NCBI GenBank assembly: GCA_028671895.1
Contig: CM053801.1
Span: 12,995,375-13,059,374, forward strand
DNA length: 64,000 nucleotides
DNA from: Oenanthe sinensis
Lineage: Eukaryota; Streptophyta; Magnoliopsida; Apiales; Apiaceae
Direction of reading: 5' to 3'
Below, piece by piece: positions 11,542 to 23,967 of this stretch (the first letter of the stretch is position 1; the number at the start of each line of letters is the position of its first letter). The translations under genes were made by a program, and so were the position numbers. Under the pieces are notes generated by a model. It made no database searches and was not told the DNA's origin. It worked only from the letters and a program-made list of their open reading frames with translations.

Positions 11542-12609
11542 ATGGCCGGGCCTCGGAGGAAGATTTTGGCTTTAGATAAGATCATCGAGAAAGAAAAGAC
11601 ATTGAAGAGGAAGGATTGTAAGGAAAATGGTAATGTAGTGATGAGAAGAGTTCGGATAATTTACAATGATCCTGATGCGACTGATTCTAGCAGCGATGAC
11701 GATGATGATGTTGGGGGTGGGGGTTGTTGTGATCAAGTTAATGAATGCGGAGAGAGGATCAAGCGTGTTGTGAGGGAAGTTTATATTCCAATGTATAATT
11801 CAAAGGAGAAATGTCAATCTTCTGTTAAGGTTCAGGGAAAGAAGAGTAAGGTCAAGGAAGATGAGGATAATAACACAAATTTAAAAAGATTCACAGGAGT
11901 TCGGAGAAGAAAATGGGGAACATATGCTGCAGAAATTCGGGATCCTATTCAAAAGAAAAGATTATGGCTTGGTACTTTTGCAACAGAAGAAGAAGCTTAT
12001 GAAGTTTATAGGGCAAAAAAAGTTGAGCTTGAGAGGAGGATTTTGTTGAATAAAACTAATCTGAATGCTGGTAGCGCATGTGCTTCAGAAGATACAACTG
12101 GATTATATTCTCTTCCATCACCCTCCTCGGTTCTTGATGTGACGAATCCATTGCAAAGCGTTGATAGTTCTGGTAATCTAGTTAAAGAAACAGCTGCTAC
12201 ATCACTGCAGATAGTTAATAGAGTTCAAGAATCGACTAAAGAATCAATGCGTCTGATGAGAAAACTTGTTCTGAGAGATGAGCTGCCCATCAATGAATTT
12301 GAGGTAGATCCAGTATTATCACTATCTCCTGATCACAACTGTGATATAGATTCTCGTGATGGCTTCAGAGAACCTACTGTGAAGGAGTTATTTGATCTTC
12401 CATTTGCTTCATTATCGATATATGATGACTCAGAGTTCAATTTTGAGGAGAACTTGCTGCAGCATTGTGAAGATCGGTTACGAATTTTGGGTGACACATG
12501 TATTCAAATGCAGGAGCCTGATTATCATCCAGCAATTCAGAAGCTGGAACTCTCGCTCGACCTCAAGTTGGGCAAGGACGAACTTGATTGGTTAAATGGT
12601 AACTTATAA
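11542..12609 (+). CDS. ERF118: AP2/ERF transcription factor, CRF/ERF118-like
   Basis: Single coding exon of 355 residues. Residues 35-80 hold the CRF signature: RRVRIIYNDPDATDSSSDDD, then KRVVREVYIP after an acidic and glycine-rich stretch. The AP2 DNA-binding domain covers about 117-166 (FTGVRRRKWGTYAAEIRDP, then LWLGTF); it ends AYEVYRAKKVELE, shorter and more diverged than the usual C-terminal AP2 helix, as in the VI-L/ERF118 branch. SPSSVL at 193-198 corresponds to the SP(T/V)SVL putative MAP-kinase motif of CRFs. The C-terminus is acidic with hydrophobic residues, as in activation domains. The family binds GCC-box-type DNA in the nucleus and acts in cytokinin and stress responses; the specific role here is unknown. 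Confidence 0.9.
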   Translation: MAGPRRKILALDKIIEKEKTLKRKDCKENGNVVMRRVRIIYNDPDATDSSSDDDDDVGGGGCCDQVNECGERIKRVVREVYIPMYNSKEKCQSSVKVQGKKSKVKEDEDNNTNLKRFTGVRRRKWGTYAAEIRDPIQKKRLWLGTFATEEEAYEVYRAKKVELERRILLNKTNLNAGSACASEDTTGLYSLPSPSSVLDVTNPLQSVDSSGNLVKETAATSLQIVNRVQESTKESMRLMRKLVLRDELPINEFEVDPVLSLSPDHNCDIDSRDGFREPTVKELFDLPFASLSIYDDSEFNFEENLLQHCEDRLRILGDTCIQMQEPDYHPAIQKLELSLDLKLGKDELDWLNGNL

Positions 12610-15140
12610 ATGCTTTTTGCAGCTACAACCTGTTAAATTATAGGCATTTTTAGTCGCTAAAAGCATTAGCATGTCACATTTGTAAGTAAACCAAGAGAGT
12701 TGCTGGAGTTTTCTTTGTAATTCCTGTGATCCTTCGTATAATGAGGGTAGGGAAATCGGATATATAATTGCATATGAGTAGTAATCATATAATCAATCCG
12801 ACTTTCATGTTAGCTGTTTTGTGTAAATAATTTTTTCTGAAGCATCTCGATGTTAAATCATATGTTATGTTATAACTAGTTATTCTAGTAACTAGTTGGC
12901 TAAAGTTACACATATGAATAAAAATTATTACCTTGTCATAATATCTGGAATAGTAGATATATAGTGCATCAAATTCTTCTTTAGCAAAGGCCAGTTCTTT
13001 AGTAATTTTAGTTCTTTTGTTTACTGGCCTTGCTTGTTGTGGATTGATATTTGGATTATGACAGATGGGGCATCCTTTATTTTTTTGCCTTTTGGTCATC
13101 ATGTTATGTGTAACTGCTTTTCCCTCCATAATTGAATGCAGACAAGTATGTTTTTAAGTAAGACTGTTAAACAGTCACAAAACGATGGGGCAAACCTTGT
13201 TTAATACGTAGAACAAGTGAACAAGTGTGACGGTTCATAACATATTTCTCTGTTTTTTTGTTATGTCTCTGTTTTTTGTTGTATGCAATGTAGAAACACT
13301 GTCTTCAAATTGAAAATTCAACACTTAAAAATACATGAATTATCAAATTGAACAAATGTATTAATATGGTAAATTAAATAGGAAAGATATCAGTACGGAA
13401 CTTAGCCTTACCCTTAATTTTTCATGCATAGCTCATAAACAAAGATGTTATACACAAAAAGAATATCCGCAATTGTGCCAACATTTTAAGATTCATCAAG
13501 ATTATAAATTATTCCATTCATCGCTTTTATTCCACTTCTTTACTCTTTTATCTTCCACCCTGTCCCCTGATACATCACTTTTTTAATTTGATTCCCTAAT
13601 TTTCCTTCAATTGCTCTCAATCGTTTTTTAGGGTAGGTACAACATAGGGTTTTATCTCTTGCTTATTCCCAGTTATGTTCTCTTTGGAAAACTTGCTAAA
13701 AGAAAAACAGAGCAGAATTTTCATTGACATAAAGGTGTATATTTGTCTGCTGTTAAATCGTTATTTTCATCAAACTCATTATTAACAACAATCCAAGTAG
13801 CTAAAGCCTCTGCCATTGAGAATATAATACCATTGTAGACTTGCAGTTGGCAGTTCAAGTGCAACCAATATGACTGCCTCAGGGTTCTTACACTTGCACA
13901 GTCCAATTGTTCATCACTTAATCTGATCCACCTTTCTTCATCCCCGTCCGTCTCAATACACATAAATATGAGGTCTGGTACTATATATACTTGGTTCATG
14001 AACATCTACGGCACTTTGTTAGTCCTGCCCCTTGAAAAATGTCAGAAGTAGTTTGTGTCCTCCATATCTATGTAATATGAACAAATGATATATAAACTGC
14101 TTCCACATGTAGCTTAAAGTTACAAGTCTGGTTACTAATATAGTCACCTACAAAAGCCAGAAATTAAGCGCTGGAAAATAAAATAAACATCTAAATAAAC
14201 AAAACAATACCTATATACAGTGAGGTTAGTATGTTTATATTATTTACTAGATAAGGAATCTATCCTGACACAAGAAGCTGAGTTTCATATTAAACACAAT
14301 ACTGTACAAGAGCAATTCATAAATCTTAGCCAACAAAATTGATGTTCATAGCATAGTAGTGAAGGTTTATGTTTACAGCCTTGAAAAGTAGCCTTGCTTG
14401 GAAGTCCTATATTCTCAAATCATTGATGGTTGCAAGAACTCTAAGAGGGTCAAGATCCTAAGATCCTAAGAATTCTAAGAGGGTCAAGATCCTACATTTA
14501 GGGTAGGACAAAATAGAATGATGCAGGGATTCAAACATATTTTTCAATCTTGCTTTGCAAACAAAGAACTAATCGGGGTATCTAAATTTTGTATTTGTTT
14601 TTCTACATAAAAGCTACCTGTTTTCATATCCGAATGTACTCTGAAAAAAAATGTAGAAGAAAAGATTTGGAACTAGCCCTTTGAACATAAATCAGCTACT
14701 TTGCCAGGTGAACTACCTCTACTTTGGCAAATGTTTTATATATATGAACATGAGCCCAAGATCTCAGGGTACTTCATGGTTGTGGCTCAGCACTCAATGC
14801 CTCCACCAACGTTATAATGTTATCAGTGATAATAACTGAGGAGCATATAGCCAATATTCCTCTTTTACCCTCTAAGTTCCAGTGTTTCTCTTCAATAGTA
14901 AATAGTTGATACCAGGTATCATCAACAGTTGCAGTTTTTGGTTCGATTTCTTATCTTGCTAGGCTATCTATTATTGGTAGGCCATTGCAACTTGAGCGTA
15001 ACACTCAAACCTCTGCAAAAAACATAGAGCCTAGAAAATTTGCAGTAATGACAGGAATGTTTTTGCTCTACCACACATAAGACTACCTTAACACCCACTT
15101 TTAGTTGTGCAAATGAAATGATTGTTGTTAATTATATCAT
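12610..15140. other. Intergenic, no supported gene
   Basis: The ERF 3' region is followed by AT-rich DNA. Two minus-strand frames (12785-13129, with KGCPICHN, and 13721-14005) were inspected; neither shows a known domain. A 14-bp phrase AAGAGGGTCAAGAT is repeated at about 14434-14447 and 14477-14490. Confidence 0.4.
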
Positions 15141-15600
15141 TGAGCCATCTTCTTGTTCTTTGTGCCAATCCTTTGGACATTCCCAAGATGGATGCCCTCA
15201 TAAGCACTCCTTTATCAATGTCTCCAATGATTCTTCTCCTGTGCTACTCAATTCCTATTTGCTAAACCAGACAACTCAGTTAATCCTATGCTAGTGGATC
15301 AGGTGCTAGCCAGCTCGTAAATTGACAATTCCAATGAGGATGAATCGCTCCTAAGAACACTAAGTTTGTAAATTTAATCTCAGACTCTAAGTCTGAAAAT
15401 GCACAACTTCTTGGATGCAGGATACTAGTACTTTATCAAGAGGTGGCCCAGCTAGCAAGAAGAGGTTGTAGAATATCGCTAAAGGCGTGCCTACAAATGA
15501 CATTGTGCTCGCTCTTCCATCTCCACCACAGAAGGGAACAACCGATGACAAAGATGGAAAGCTTTGTAAGAATGACAAGCTTTAGATGCAGATCTTTCCT
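15130..15600 (+). pseudogene. LINE-like ORF1 zinc-knuckle relic
   Basis: One plus-strand frame reads IEPSSCSLCQSFGHSQDGCP around 15141-15198. It holds a CX2CX4HX4C knuckle (Cys codons at 15154 and 15163, His at 15178, Cys at 15193). The sequence after IEP and the knuckle spacing resemble the zf-CCHC_4 region of plant LINE ORF1 proteins. Flanking coding is broken by stops and no reverse transcriptase is present, so this is at most a short 5' relic of a non-LTR element. Confidence 0.35.
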
Positions 15601-17497
15601 GCATCTTTCCTAGACACTCCGATGGCATGAAAAACAGAACCATTTCAGTAGAAAGGAATTGAAACAGATGATTTCATCCCCATCCTGCTTCATGATAGTC
15701 TCTAGGCTTTAAACCTTGTTCAGTTAGATTATGTTTGCTTGTTTTGCTGGCATTTGTTAACATTTACTTTGAATGTTAAATTTGTTACTATTTGCTTTTT
15801 GAAATCATGTACTATGCAATACTTGGCAGACCGCAGACTAATTAGCAGTTACAATTATTGAAGTATGGGAGAGTTGATAACAGTCATGTATTAAAAGTTC
15901 ATTAAAATATCTCTGAGGCCTGTTTAAAATGATCTGCTGATCTAATTTCTATTTGTAATCTTTGAAAAAAATCTGATTTATTCTTGGTAACATTTCACTT
16001 GATACAATTTTAGTTTAAATAAAATATTATTTTACACTATTTATATTTAATATATACGCAAAAATCATAATTTAAATATAAACTTTAGAAGTATATAAAA
16101 GAATAAATGGTTTCAATTAATTGATATATTTGGTTGAATTTTCTCGAATAAGTCTTCGTTTAATAAAGATGCTATTAGCCTATTAGGTGACGATATATAT
16201 TTGTGTGTGGCCAATTTTCCTCGGCAAGTCGATTTTTCCAATTCTACTAAGCCCTCATATTTAATCTTACTGTTTTTAATTTAATTAAGTTCTTCTTGTC
16301 CTCATATTCACACAAGCAGCAGCTATAGGAAATTCGGGGAAGTTGAAAATGTTTTAATTAATTTCTTAAACTTGTAACTTTGGTAACTAGGAAGAAAACA
16401 ATCTAATTATCAACTTGCATGGTTGAAGATCGCATATATTTAGATTTTGAATGTCTTTCAATCAATTTGAAGGGGCACACACATATGTATACAAAAATGT
16501 TTGCATCACCACATCACAACATGAGACCAGGGACTGCAAAAATTTCCAGTTCGAAATCAATCTTTCTTAAGTTAATAATTTCCAAGCATACCTTACAATG
16601 ATACTAATAAAAGATTTCTCATATTCCCAAATTTGTTTCTCGCTCGATCGAGATAAAAGGTAAAAACAATTTATTTCTAATCATAAAAAAAGTAAAGATA
16701 GATGAACAAGAAACTGAGATCCGTCGCGTAAAATATTCTTTGTTCGAAATATTTCTTCTCTAAAAACTAAAAATTAATATCAATAAAATATTAAGCAGAG
16801 AAAAATGATTCTCGATTATCATGAGAACTGAGGGTTTATTTATTTATAATTACATGATGAAATGTGCAGTTATAAATATGTTTTGTGTTTTAATATAATA
16901 GACTAATTTTAACTTTTTTTCTTAATCACTAAAATAATATATTTTAAAATATTCTGTTTGAATAATGTACATACGACTCCACCGGCTCCAATTAATTTAG
17001 TGGTGGTGGATTTTCATCCAAGTCATCACCTTCCTTTTTCCTCTACTTGAGTCATCATTGTTAATTTAAATCACCATAAGCAATTACCATCGCTGTTAAT
17101 TTAAATCAGTATCGTAAATCAACCGAATTGATGGAACTGAATTCGAATAATTTTTTATCGAATTGGAGTAATTTCTTATCAAATTGAATAATATTCGATA
17201 ATATTATAGAACAAATTTTCTTGTACAAGTTCGAGTCTCATAACATCAAACCAAGTTTATTGAATCGAACAGAGTCGAACTTGAATATTTATCAAACAAT
17301 TCAACTTTTTTATACCTTTATTTTTTAATGAAAAGAACATGTTGTTATTAAATTTAAATTCGAGCAATTTCTTAAATCTTAACGAATCAATATTTGATAA
17401 CATTATGGAACACATTTCCCTATCCAAACTCAAATTCGAAAACTCATCAAACTCGATGTAACCTTCGGCAACCTTATATTATATATATTGATACACA
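15601..17497. other. Intergenic, no gene seen
   Basis: AT-rich. The part from about 17120 to 17470 repeats TCGAATT/AATTCGA-type words and phrases such as AATATTCGATAATATTATAG and a related ATATTTGATAACATTATGG. These look like a decayed dispersed repeat similar in style to 51.9-52.6 kb. Confidence 0.4.
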
Positions 17498-18246
17498 CAT
17501 TAACATCCTAATTTCACATTGAGTAAATTGAGATAATTTGTTCAATATATATAAGTAAAAGTACTACTATTAAGTGCATCAACAAATCATGATCTTTTGA
17601 GGGACTGTGGTGAGCTTGTGAATTACCTAAGTTGTTTCATTTAGGTCAGTTTACTTTAACTTATTTAGGATTTGAAAGTCGAGACTTGACTCGTTTTTCA
17701 AAAAAGACTCGGGAGTTGACCTGGGTTGTCACACATGGTATCAGAGCCAACTCTCGAAAACTTAATTCGTCAAGTTGCTAGAGGTGGGGACACGAAGGCT
17801 GAGTGATATTATCCCACAATGAACAGAGGTCCGGAGATGGAGATACAAAAGCAGTCGGTATTATCCCACAATGGCTAGAGAGGTACGATCTGTGCCTATG
17901 AGCTATCTGTTCGGCTTGACGAGGACGTCAGGAATTTAAGTGGGGGAGTTTGTAACACCCCAATCCCACATCGAGTAGATTGAGATAATTTGTTTAGTAT
18001 ATAAGTAAAAGTATTACTACTAAATGCACCAACAAATCATGATCTTTTGAGGGTCTTTGGTGAACTTATGGATTACCCAAGTTGTTTCATTTGGACCCGT
18101 TTATTTTGGTTTATTTTCGGATTCGGAAATCGGGATTTGAGCCGATTTTCAAAAAAGACTCGAAATTTGACCCAAGTTGTAGTAATACTTTTACTTATAT
18201 ACCGAACAAATTTTTTTCATCTACTCTGGGACTGGGGTATTACACA
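17498..18246 (+). mobile_element. TRIM retroelement with an extra inverted LTR piece
   Basis: Two direct repeats of about 230 bp (about 17498-17733 and 17951-18180) act as LTRs. Both contain GAGATAATTTGTT, AAGTAAAAGTA, CAACAAATCATGATCTTTTG and TTTCAAAAAAGACTCG. Directly after the first lies TGGTATCAGAGCC (17736-17748), a tRNA-Met primer-binding site, and directly before the second the purine tract AAGTGGGGGAGTT (17938-17950). The 200-bp interior has no retroviral-type coding, which defines a TRIM. After LTR 2, bases 18181-18246 are an inverted copy of the first 70 bp of an LTR, ending GGGGTATTACACA opposite TGTAACACCCC. That inverted tail is not part of a standard TRIM. Confidence 0.8.
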
Positions 18247-18319
18247 TATCTACGTTTAATATTTCTTGAAAAATGTATATCAGTCATTTCTATTAGTTTT
18301 TTGGGATATCAAACTACGT

Positions 18320-18543
18320 GGCCGTTTAGAGTTCCTTAAACTTAAAATAAGTAACTTATTTTATTTTTATTTTTTACATATTTTCATTTTTTTAAGATAA
18401 ATATTTATTTTAGAATTTTAAAACCAAATATTATTTTCAAAATAAAAAATAAGTTACTTATTTTCAGAAAAAGTACGTACATCCCTATTTTTTTCCGGAA
18501 ATAAGGGCTTATTTCCGGAAAAAAACTGTTGCCAAACAGCCCC
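18320..18543. mobile_element. Dispersed MITE, GGCCGTTT-type ends (copy 1)
   Basis: Begins GGCCGTTTAGAGTTCC and ends GCCAAACAGCCCC, with an interior palindromic pair AAATAAGTAACTTATTTT / AAAATAAGTTACTTATTTTC. A closely related copy lies at 62086-62312, which makes the boundaries credible. The GGCCGTTTGG / CCAAACGGCC termini are those of a widespread class of small plant DNA transposons. No coding is present. Confidence 0.7.
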
Positions 18544-18739
18544 TATATATATTTTATTTGCCGTTTCTAAATTTTACAGTAAATAACTTGGCCACTTTTT
18601 ATGTTGTACCTCCTCAAGATTGCAGCACTTGGTCATTGTTTCTGCACAATTCGATACTAGCTTATACCATTTTCTTAGAATTTCTTCATCGCAAGATTGC
18701 AGTCCTTGTCTCCTTGATCATCGCCTCTTGGTTATTAGA

Positions 18740-18997
18740 TACTCCATCGGTTCCAATTTATCTGTCTTATTTGATTTTTTGGTCAAATTAACTCAACTTT
18801 GATTTAAAATTTTATATATTATATAATTGAAAAATATTATAAAAAGTATATTATTAGAAAGTATATGTAATTTACTTTAAAATACAATTTTACTTTTTCT
18901 TAAATTATAAAATAATAATTTTTAATTATCAGTCAAAATTTAATTAATTTGACCATAAAAATCTAAACAACACAGATAAATTGGGACGAAGATAGTA
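18740..18997. mobile_element. Stowaway-like MITE
   Basis: Inverted ends of about 25 bp: TACTCCATCGGTTCCAATTT at the left and AAATTGGGACGAAGATAGTA at the right, with TA at each edge as expected for the TA target of Tc1/mariner MITEs. The interior blocks (AAAGTATATGTAATTTACTT, GACCATAAAAATC) are shared with the copies at 31.55 and 56.19 kb. Confidence 0.75.
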
Positions 18998-20668
18998 TAT
19001 AATTATATTCTTTCAAAATTTCTTATCCTAATGAATGATACTTCTTATCCAAACAAATTGACTTGATAAGATTAAATTCTTATTTCACTAGGATTTATTT
19101 TTGATATATATGTCGATGTCGATCAAGTTTTAACCGAAAAAATATAATTTGTCTCCGAATGAAATCTGACTCTGATACAAATAAATGGATAATGTCCCAG
19201 GCTTACACTTTACCCTATGCATTTTTGACAAGTGGGTTATGCGATCAACTCATTTTTATCTTGTCCCAAGTACTATAATTTCTGTTTTGTTTTATTAATG
19301 TTCTTGTGTAGCATGTAGGACGAAGTGCATTATTGCTATATACGTACCATTGCAAACACACAGTAACTGGCTCGTGAATTTCAAATGAACCATGCATCCC
19401 TACAATTTAAGAATTTCCTTCACTATTCACATATATATAAGTAAAAGGAAAAGTGAATAAAAAAGGGGAAGCGAGTAAGAGTATACATAAGAAAATGAAT
19501 TAATTTATTATTATTTTTTAATGTTATGGTCAACTACATAATTGATTTCGATAATCATAAACAATGACAAGTGAGTGTCCACTAGGAAGTCTTGCCTAAC
19601 TTGCAGGAGTACACACCCTAAGATATATTAACCATGAAATGTGGTTGATATATAAATGATGAAAAGTTTTATACACAAACGGAGTATTAATAGAAAATCT
19701 ATATATCTTACATCATATTTTATTAATAATATATTATAATATTATTGCTGAACAAAATGCATGAAATATAGGTTTTCAATTGGTATTATATTTAAGATTA
19801 TTCCGTTGAATTAAACCCATAAATGATATTGGCATAAATTAATTAATGTTACAATTGTAAATTAGTGTTGTAGTTAAGCTAACATCCCTTTGTCTTTTGA
19901 GTTCCTACATATATAGACTTAAACTTATTGCCGAGTCAGAGGCCATCTTTTTCATCACTCACATCCACTCGAGCATCAAGTGGTGCAAATTTTTCAGGAC
20001 AATCTCAAGCAACCACAAGATTAACTCATCAGATTAAACCATGAAAATTTGAACCTCAACTTGATAGAGCTAGACACACAACATTGAGAGCGCGGAGAAA
20101 ATGAAAGAGAACGATAGAAAGCAACAACATGGGACCAAAACAATAGTGACTTCCTGAACTTTAAGCAGAAATTATTGCCTGCCTTGCGCAAAACACCAAG
20201 TATGAATTCCCTATGTTTCGAGAGAGACTGTGATGCATGGCCCCCATGCATACATGCCCACAATTTCTTGGACCTACAAAGAAATCTATAGTTTAGACTC
20301 TTAGCCAATAAGATTGCATATTTATAGATTGAGTTAAGAAGATTAACCAATGAACATTTAGATAAGACCTCATTATGGGCCCTACTGATTGCAAAAGAGC
20401 TCATTCAATCACTGTACAAAATTACCAAAAACTTCAGAGCCCAAGTCGTCTATTCTCGATAAGCATAGCAAGCTGGTGAGAGATTAAAAGGGTTTGATTG
20501 TGGACCCCCACACATTTCTACAACTTCAACTATTTGTGCCTCTTGGGTGCATAAATACACAAGTCCCTCACTGTTCGATATCCTCAAATGCACCCAGCAG
20601 TCTGCCCTCTCACTTTTCTATGACTTGTTCTCAACTTGGTACCGACTTTCTTCAATTCTCATTTTTCT
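18998..20668. other. Intergenic and COL upstream region
   Basis: No gene is seen. The 600 bp before the CONSTANS-like start contains TGGGCCC (about 20374) and a CT-rich leader (about 20598-20668), consistent with promoter and 5' UTR, but no TATA box could be assigned with confidence. Confidence 0.4.
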
Positions 20669-22264
20669 ATGACTACTGATAACTGTACTAATATTCCTTC
20701 GATGGATGCTGATCGAAAAGTTGCAAACGCTGTTGGAGGCAAGACGGCTAGGGCTTGTGACAGCTGTGTGCGCAAAAGGGCACGATGGTATTGTGCTGCA
20801 GATGATGCTTTTCTTTGTCAAGGTTGTGATTCGATGGTGCACTCTGCCAACCAGTTGGCTGGTAGGCACGAAAGGGTTAGACTCGGAACATCTTCATCTA
20901 AGCTGTTATCTGAGACGAAAACCCTAGAAACTGATCCAGCTCCAGCATGGCAGTGCGGCTTCACTCGTAAGGCACGGACACCAAGACATCCCAAGCGCAT
21001 GCAGAAAGACAAGCAGCGAAGCAGAAGTGCTTCTCCACTAGTCCCGGAGATGGGGAATGAGGATTATATGTTCGAGGAGACCGAGGCACAGCTTCTTTAT
21101 CGTGTTCCGGTCTTTGATCCTTTTGCTGCTGAGTTCTGTAATGCATCAAATGAATCTGAGAATATGATGACAGATTATGGAGATGAGGATTTCTTTCCTG
21201 AAAAGGAAAGTCATGAAGTATGTGACTTGAAGAATCTCCCTGTTCTTCCATCTGATATGGAGCTTGCTGAGTTTGCTGTTGATGTCGAAGCATTACTTGG
21301 CACAGGATTCAATGAAGAGTCTTGCGGAATAGAAGGACTGGGGTTCATAGATTGTAAGGAAGAGAGCGAATTTGGCGATTGTTATCAAGATAATAGAGTA
21401 AAAGTTGAAGATGAAGAAGTACAAGCTCCTATTATAGCTTGTCATTTTGATCCGGAGTTGGATATGTCTAAAGAAACATTGGATTGGAACTTTAGTTATG
21501 AGTCACCAGTGACAGCAGACGATGAATTAGAGGAGATGAAGGTGGTGGCTGCTCCGGAGACGATAAATGAGCAAGGGAAAGAAATTTATCAGAGTAAGAA
21601 ATTACTTTTGAGGCTCAACTATGAAGGAGTCATTGTTGCTTGGGACAATCATGGTTGTCCATGGGCTTCAGGAATTCGGCCTGAGATCAACCCTAATGAC
21701 TGCTGGCTTGATTTCATGGTATTTACTTATCTATATATTTCAACTATACATTTTTTCACCTTAAACATAAAACAAATCTATCTATCCATCTATCCATTTA
21801 TACAACAAAAAGGAAGATGGTTGACCTGTACTGTTTATTAATTAGATATATCGTTCAACAAATTAAATAGAGAGGAAAAATAAGACATGCAATAGTATAA
21901 TCACAAGTTATTTCGTTTGTAATCAGTGAACATTGCTTGTTATTTAACATCATAAAGGTTCAAAGTCATGCATGTGTGTTCGTTGCTGAAAATCTTATCA
22001 ATATATTTATGCAAAATGTTTCAGACGACGTCTTCACTAGAGGCTCAACATGGGTATGGAGGTGCAGTGGAGGGGGTTATGGGAGGGGGTGATGGTGGGA
22101 GAGAAGCAAGAGTATCAAGGTACAGAGAGAAGAGAAGAACGAGATTGTTCTCGAAGAAGATAAGATATGAAGTCAGAAAACTTAATGCAGAGAAAAGGCC
22201 CAGAATAAAAGGTCGTTTTGTTAAAAGGATTTCGTTTGCAGGAGAATCTACATACCATACCTAA
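20669..22264 (+). CDS. COL16: CONSTANS-like B-box/CCT protein, COL16 type
   Basis: Two exons, 20669-21718 and 22025-22264, joined in phase 0 across a 306-bp GT-AG intron, give 429 residues. A single B-box spans about 27-70 with zinc ligands C30, C33, C42, C50, C53, H58 and H67 (ARACDSCVRKRARWYCAADD). The CCT domain fills about 377-420 (REARVSRYREKRRTRLFSKK then KIRYEVRKLNAEKRPR). One B-box plus CCT, the acidic middle and the intron just before the CCT exon fit the COL6/7/8/16 group. In that group the proteins are nuclear, interact through the B-box and contact NF-Y and DNA through CCT; COL16 relatives affect light responses and chlorophyll. The ATG at 20669 is preferred; one at 20702 is also possible. 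Confidence 0.92.
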
Positions 22265-23325
22265 CTGCCTGATGTGAATATGTTATCAACATATACATAT
22301 TTACATATGTACGTGCATATATATATATATATGTAGTGTATTGGTAGTATTACTAGCTTGCTAGCTAGTTAGTGGTCACTTAACTGTATATCAGCCGACC
22401 AGTTTTCTCATTTTCTGGCCAAAACTGGATATATAGGCTAATTTAGGGTACATATTGCCTAGCCATTTATAGAAATAAATGGCCTGAGCTTATGCATCAT
22501 GTGTATATTGCATATAGATTTACAGGCAATTAGGGTGACTATATATAAGTTATGTATGATATGGCAGTCACATCTGTGTAAACTATTATATAAGAAATAA
22601 ATTAACCTCCACTTCGATCTGTTAGATATATATTTTTTGGTACAAGCAATTATGTGCTCAAGAAATCTGTTATGAAACTCTTGGGAAATTAATAGAGGAA
22701 CGAAGATATCATACAGAGAAATTTGGCGTTTTTCTTGGTGAATGGTGGTGGCACCATTAAAATTCAATAAAAACTCCCAAAACAGAAATTCAACTATTGG
22801 ATTATGAAATACCGAACAATGGTCATAATTTAGCAATCCAATGAAGCAAACATACGCATGAGAAGGAGCTCTTTTAAACATCTGATCGAAGAAAAGGAGG
22901 CAACCGAAGAGAAGGCAGTAACCGAAAGCACAAGGTGAATGAATCAAGTTTTACCCAAGTCCTGCTTGCAAAACGCATGAATACTATACGGCAATATAAA
23001 TGGACACAAACTCATGATCAGTCTGCCAATTTAGAATCACTATACACTTCAACAATTTATTAAACAGTCCTGAAATGCAAAACCTCTGGTTCTAACTAAT
23101 CTCGAAAGCACGATATATATAGAGTAAGGACAGGGTTTTGCAACCATTAGCTTCATTAGAAAGTTGTAACAAGCTTCTCTAATTACCTCAGTATATTATA
23201 TACATTTTTCTGGATTGACTAATCATGAAAATTATACATACATGATAAAGTAGTGCCTTTTCGTGCTTTAAGTTTTTACACTGTTTTTGATGTAGCTTAA
23301 GGGGTTTTAAAATTTGTAAAATGCA
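22265..23325. other. Intergenic between convergent genes, nothing identified
   Basis: Contains the 3' ends of the plus-strand COL gene and the minus-strand small gene. A TA/CATATG-rich microsatellite-like patch is at 22290-22335. The minus-strand frame at 22459-22947 shows no domain and is not supported as a gene. Confidence 0.4.
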
Positions 23326-23967
23326 TTACACTGCAGATGGGATGCTGTAGTTACTGCGAATGTTAAACCCTTCAATTCTTACTGCAGCTGGCTTTTGCTT
23401 GCATCGAGAACATCTACTACTCCTACTATTCTTGCGTTGAGACGATGTAGAATATTCATCAACAGTTGGTGATAACAAGTTCAACTTTTGGTTTCCGAAT
23501 TGAACATCTTGGGTCACTGGATTTGAAGCTCGACATGGGGGCGATCCCATAAAGAATGGCGGTGAACAAGGAACCTGATAATTGTTTTCAGGATTATAAT
23601 TTCCCTACACAAGACAGAGCGGAATTAAAACATAATCATATATTAAATTAATTTCCAGTAGAAGGGATGTAACGTGTAATTAGTACGTAGTTAAGCAACC
23701 AGGAACTGTCATACCTTGATTAAAATCATGTCTAGAACCTCGACTCTAGAATTACTCAATTCCGACTGGTATCTGGAAAATGAAAATAAATTAACCAAAA
23801 ATGAATAGATAGTCAGAAAGAAGAATCAAAATCAAGAATTTCATTACAATTCCATCACAACTTTGGTGTAGATATGCTACATACTTTGAATCTGAAGGAA
23901 AACATGGAAGGCGACGAGGCCTCGGACAGAGCAGGGAGCCATCAGAATTCGAATATGAAGAAGGCAT
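23326..23967 (-). CDS. Small uncharacterised plant protein, three exons
   Basis: Exons on the minus strand at 23967-23885, 23772-23715 and 23604-23326 join through GT-AG introns in consistent phase to 139 residues. The N-terminus reads MPSSYSNSDGSLLCPRPRRL; the middle has PPFFMGSPPCRASNPVTQD; the C-terminus has a basic CxxC stretch (SSRCSRCKQKPAAVRIEGF) and ends in SIPSAV. The CPRPRR block, the GSPPxRxxNPxxQD block and the basic tail resemble a small family of unannotated plant proteins; no enzymatic domain, signal peptide or membrane segment is visible. The consistent splice structure argues for a real gene. I do not know its function. The ATG at 23967 is the first in frame after an upstream stop. 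Confidence 0.7.

Noticed and set aside
12785..13129. Minus-strand open frame with GCPICHN
   Set aside because: The single CxxC is not part of a recognisable zinc finger, there is no partner exon with domain support, and the frame ends in AT-rich sequence.
13721..14005. Minus-strand 94-codon frame
   Set aside because: No family resemblance and no splice-supported extension; likely chance.
20021..20404. Minus-strand frame upstream of the COL gene
   Set aside because: Overlaps the probable COL promoter and shows no domain.
22459..22947. Minus-strand 162-codon frame
   Set aside because: Low-complexity hydrophobic and Cys/His-rich composition from AT-rich DNA, no domain, no conserved start context.
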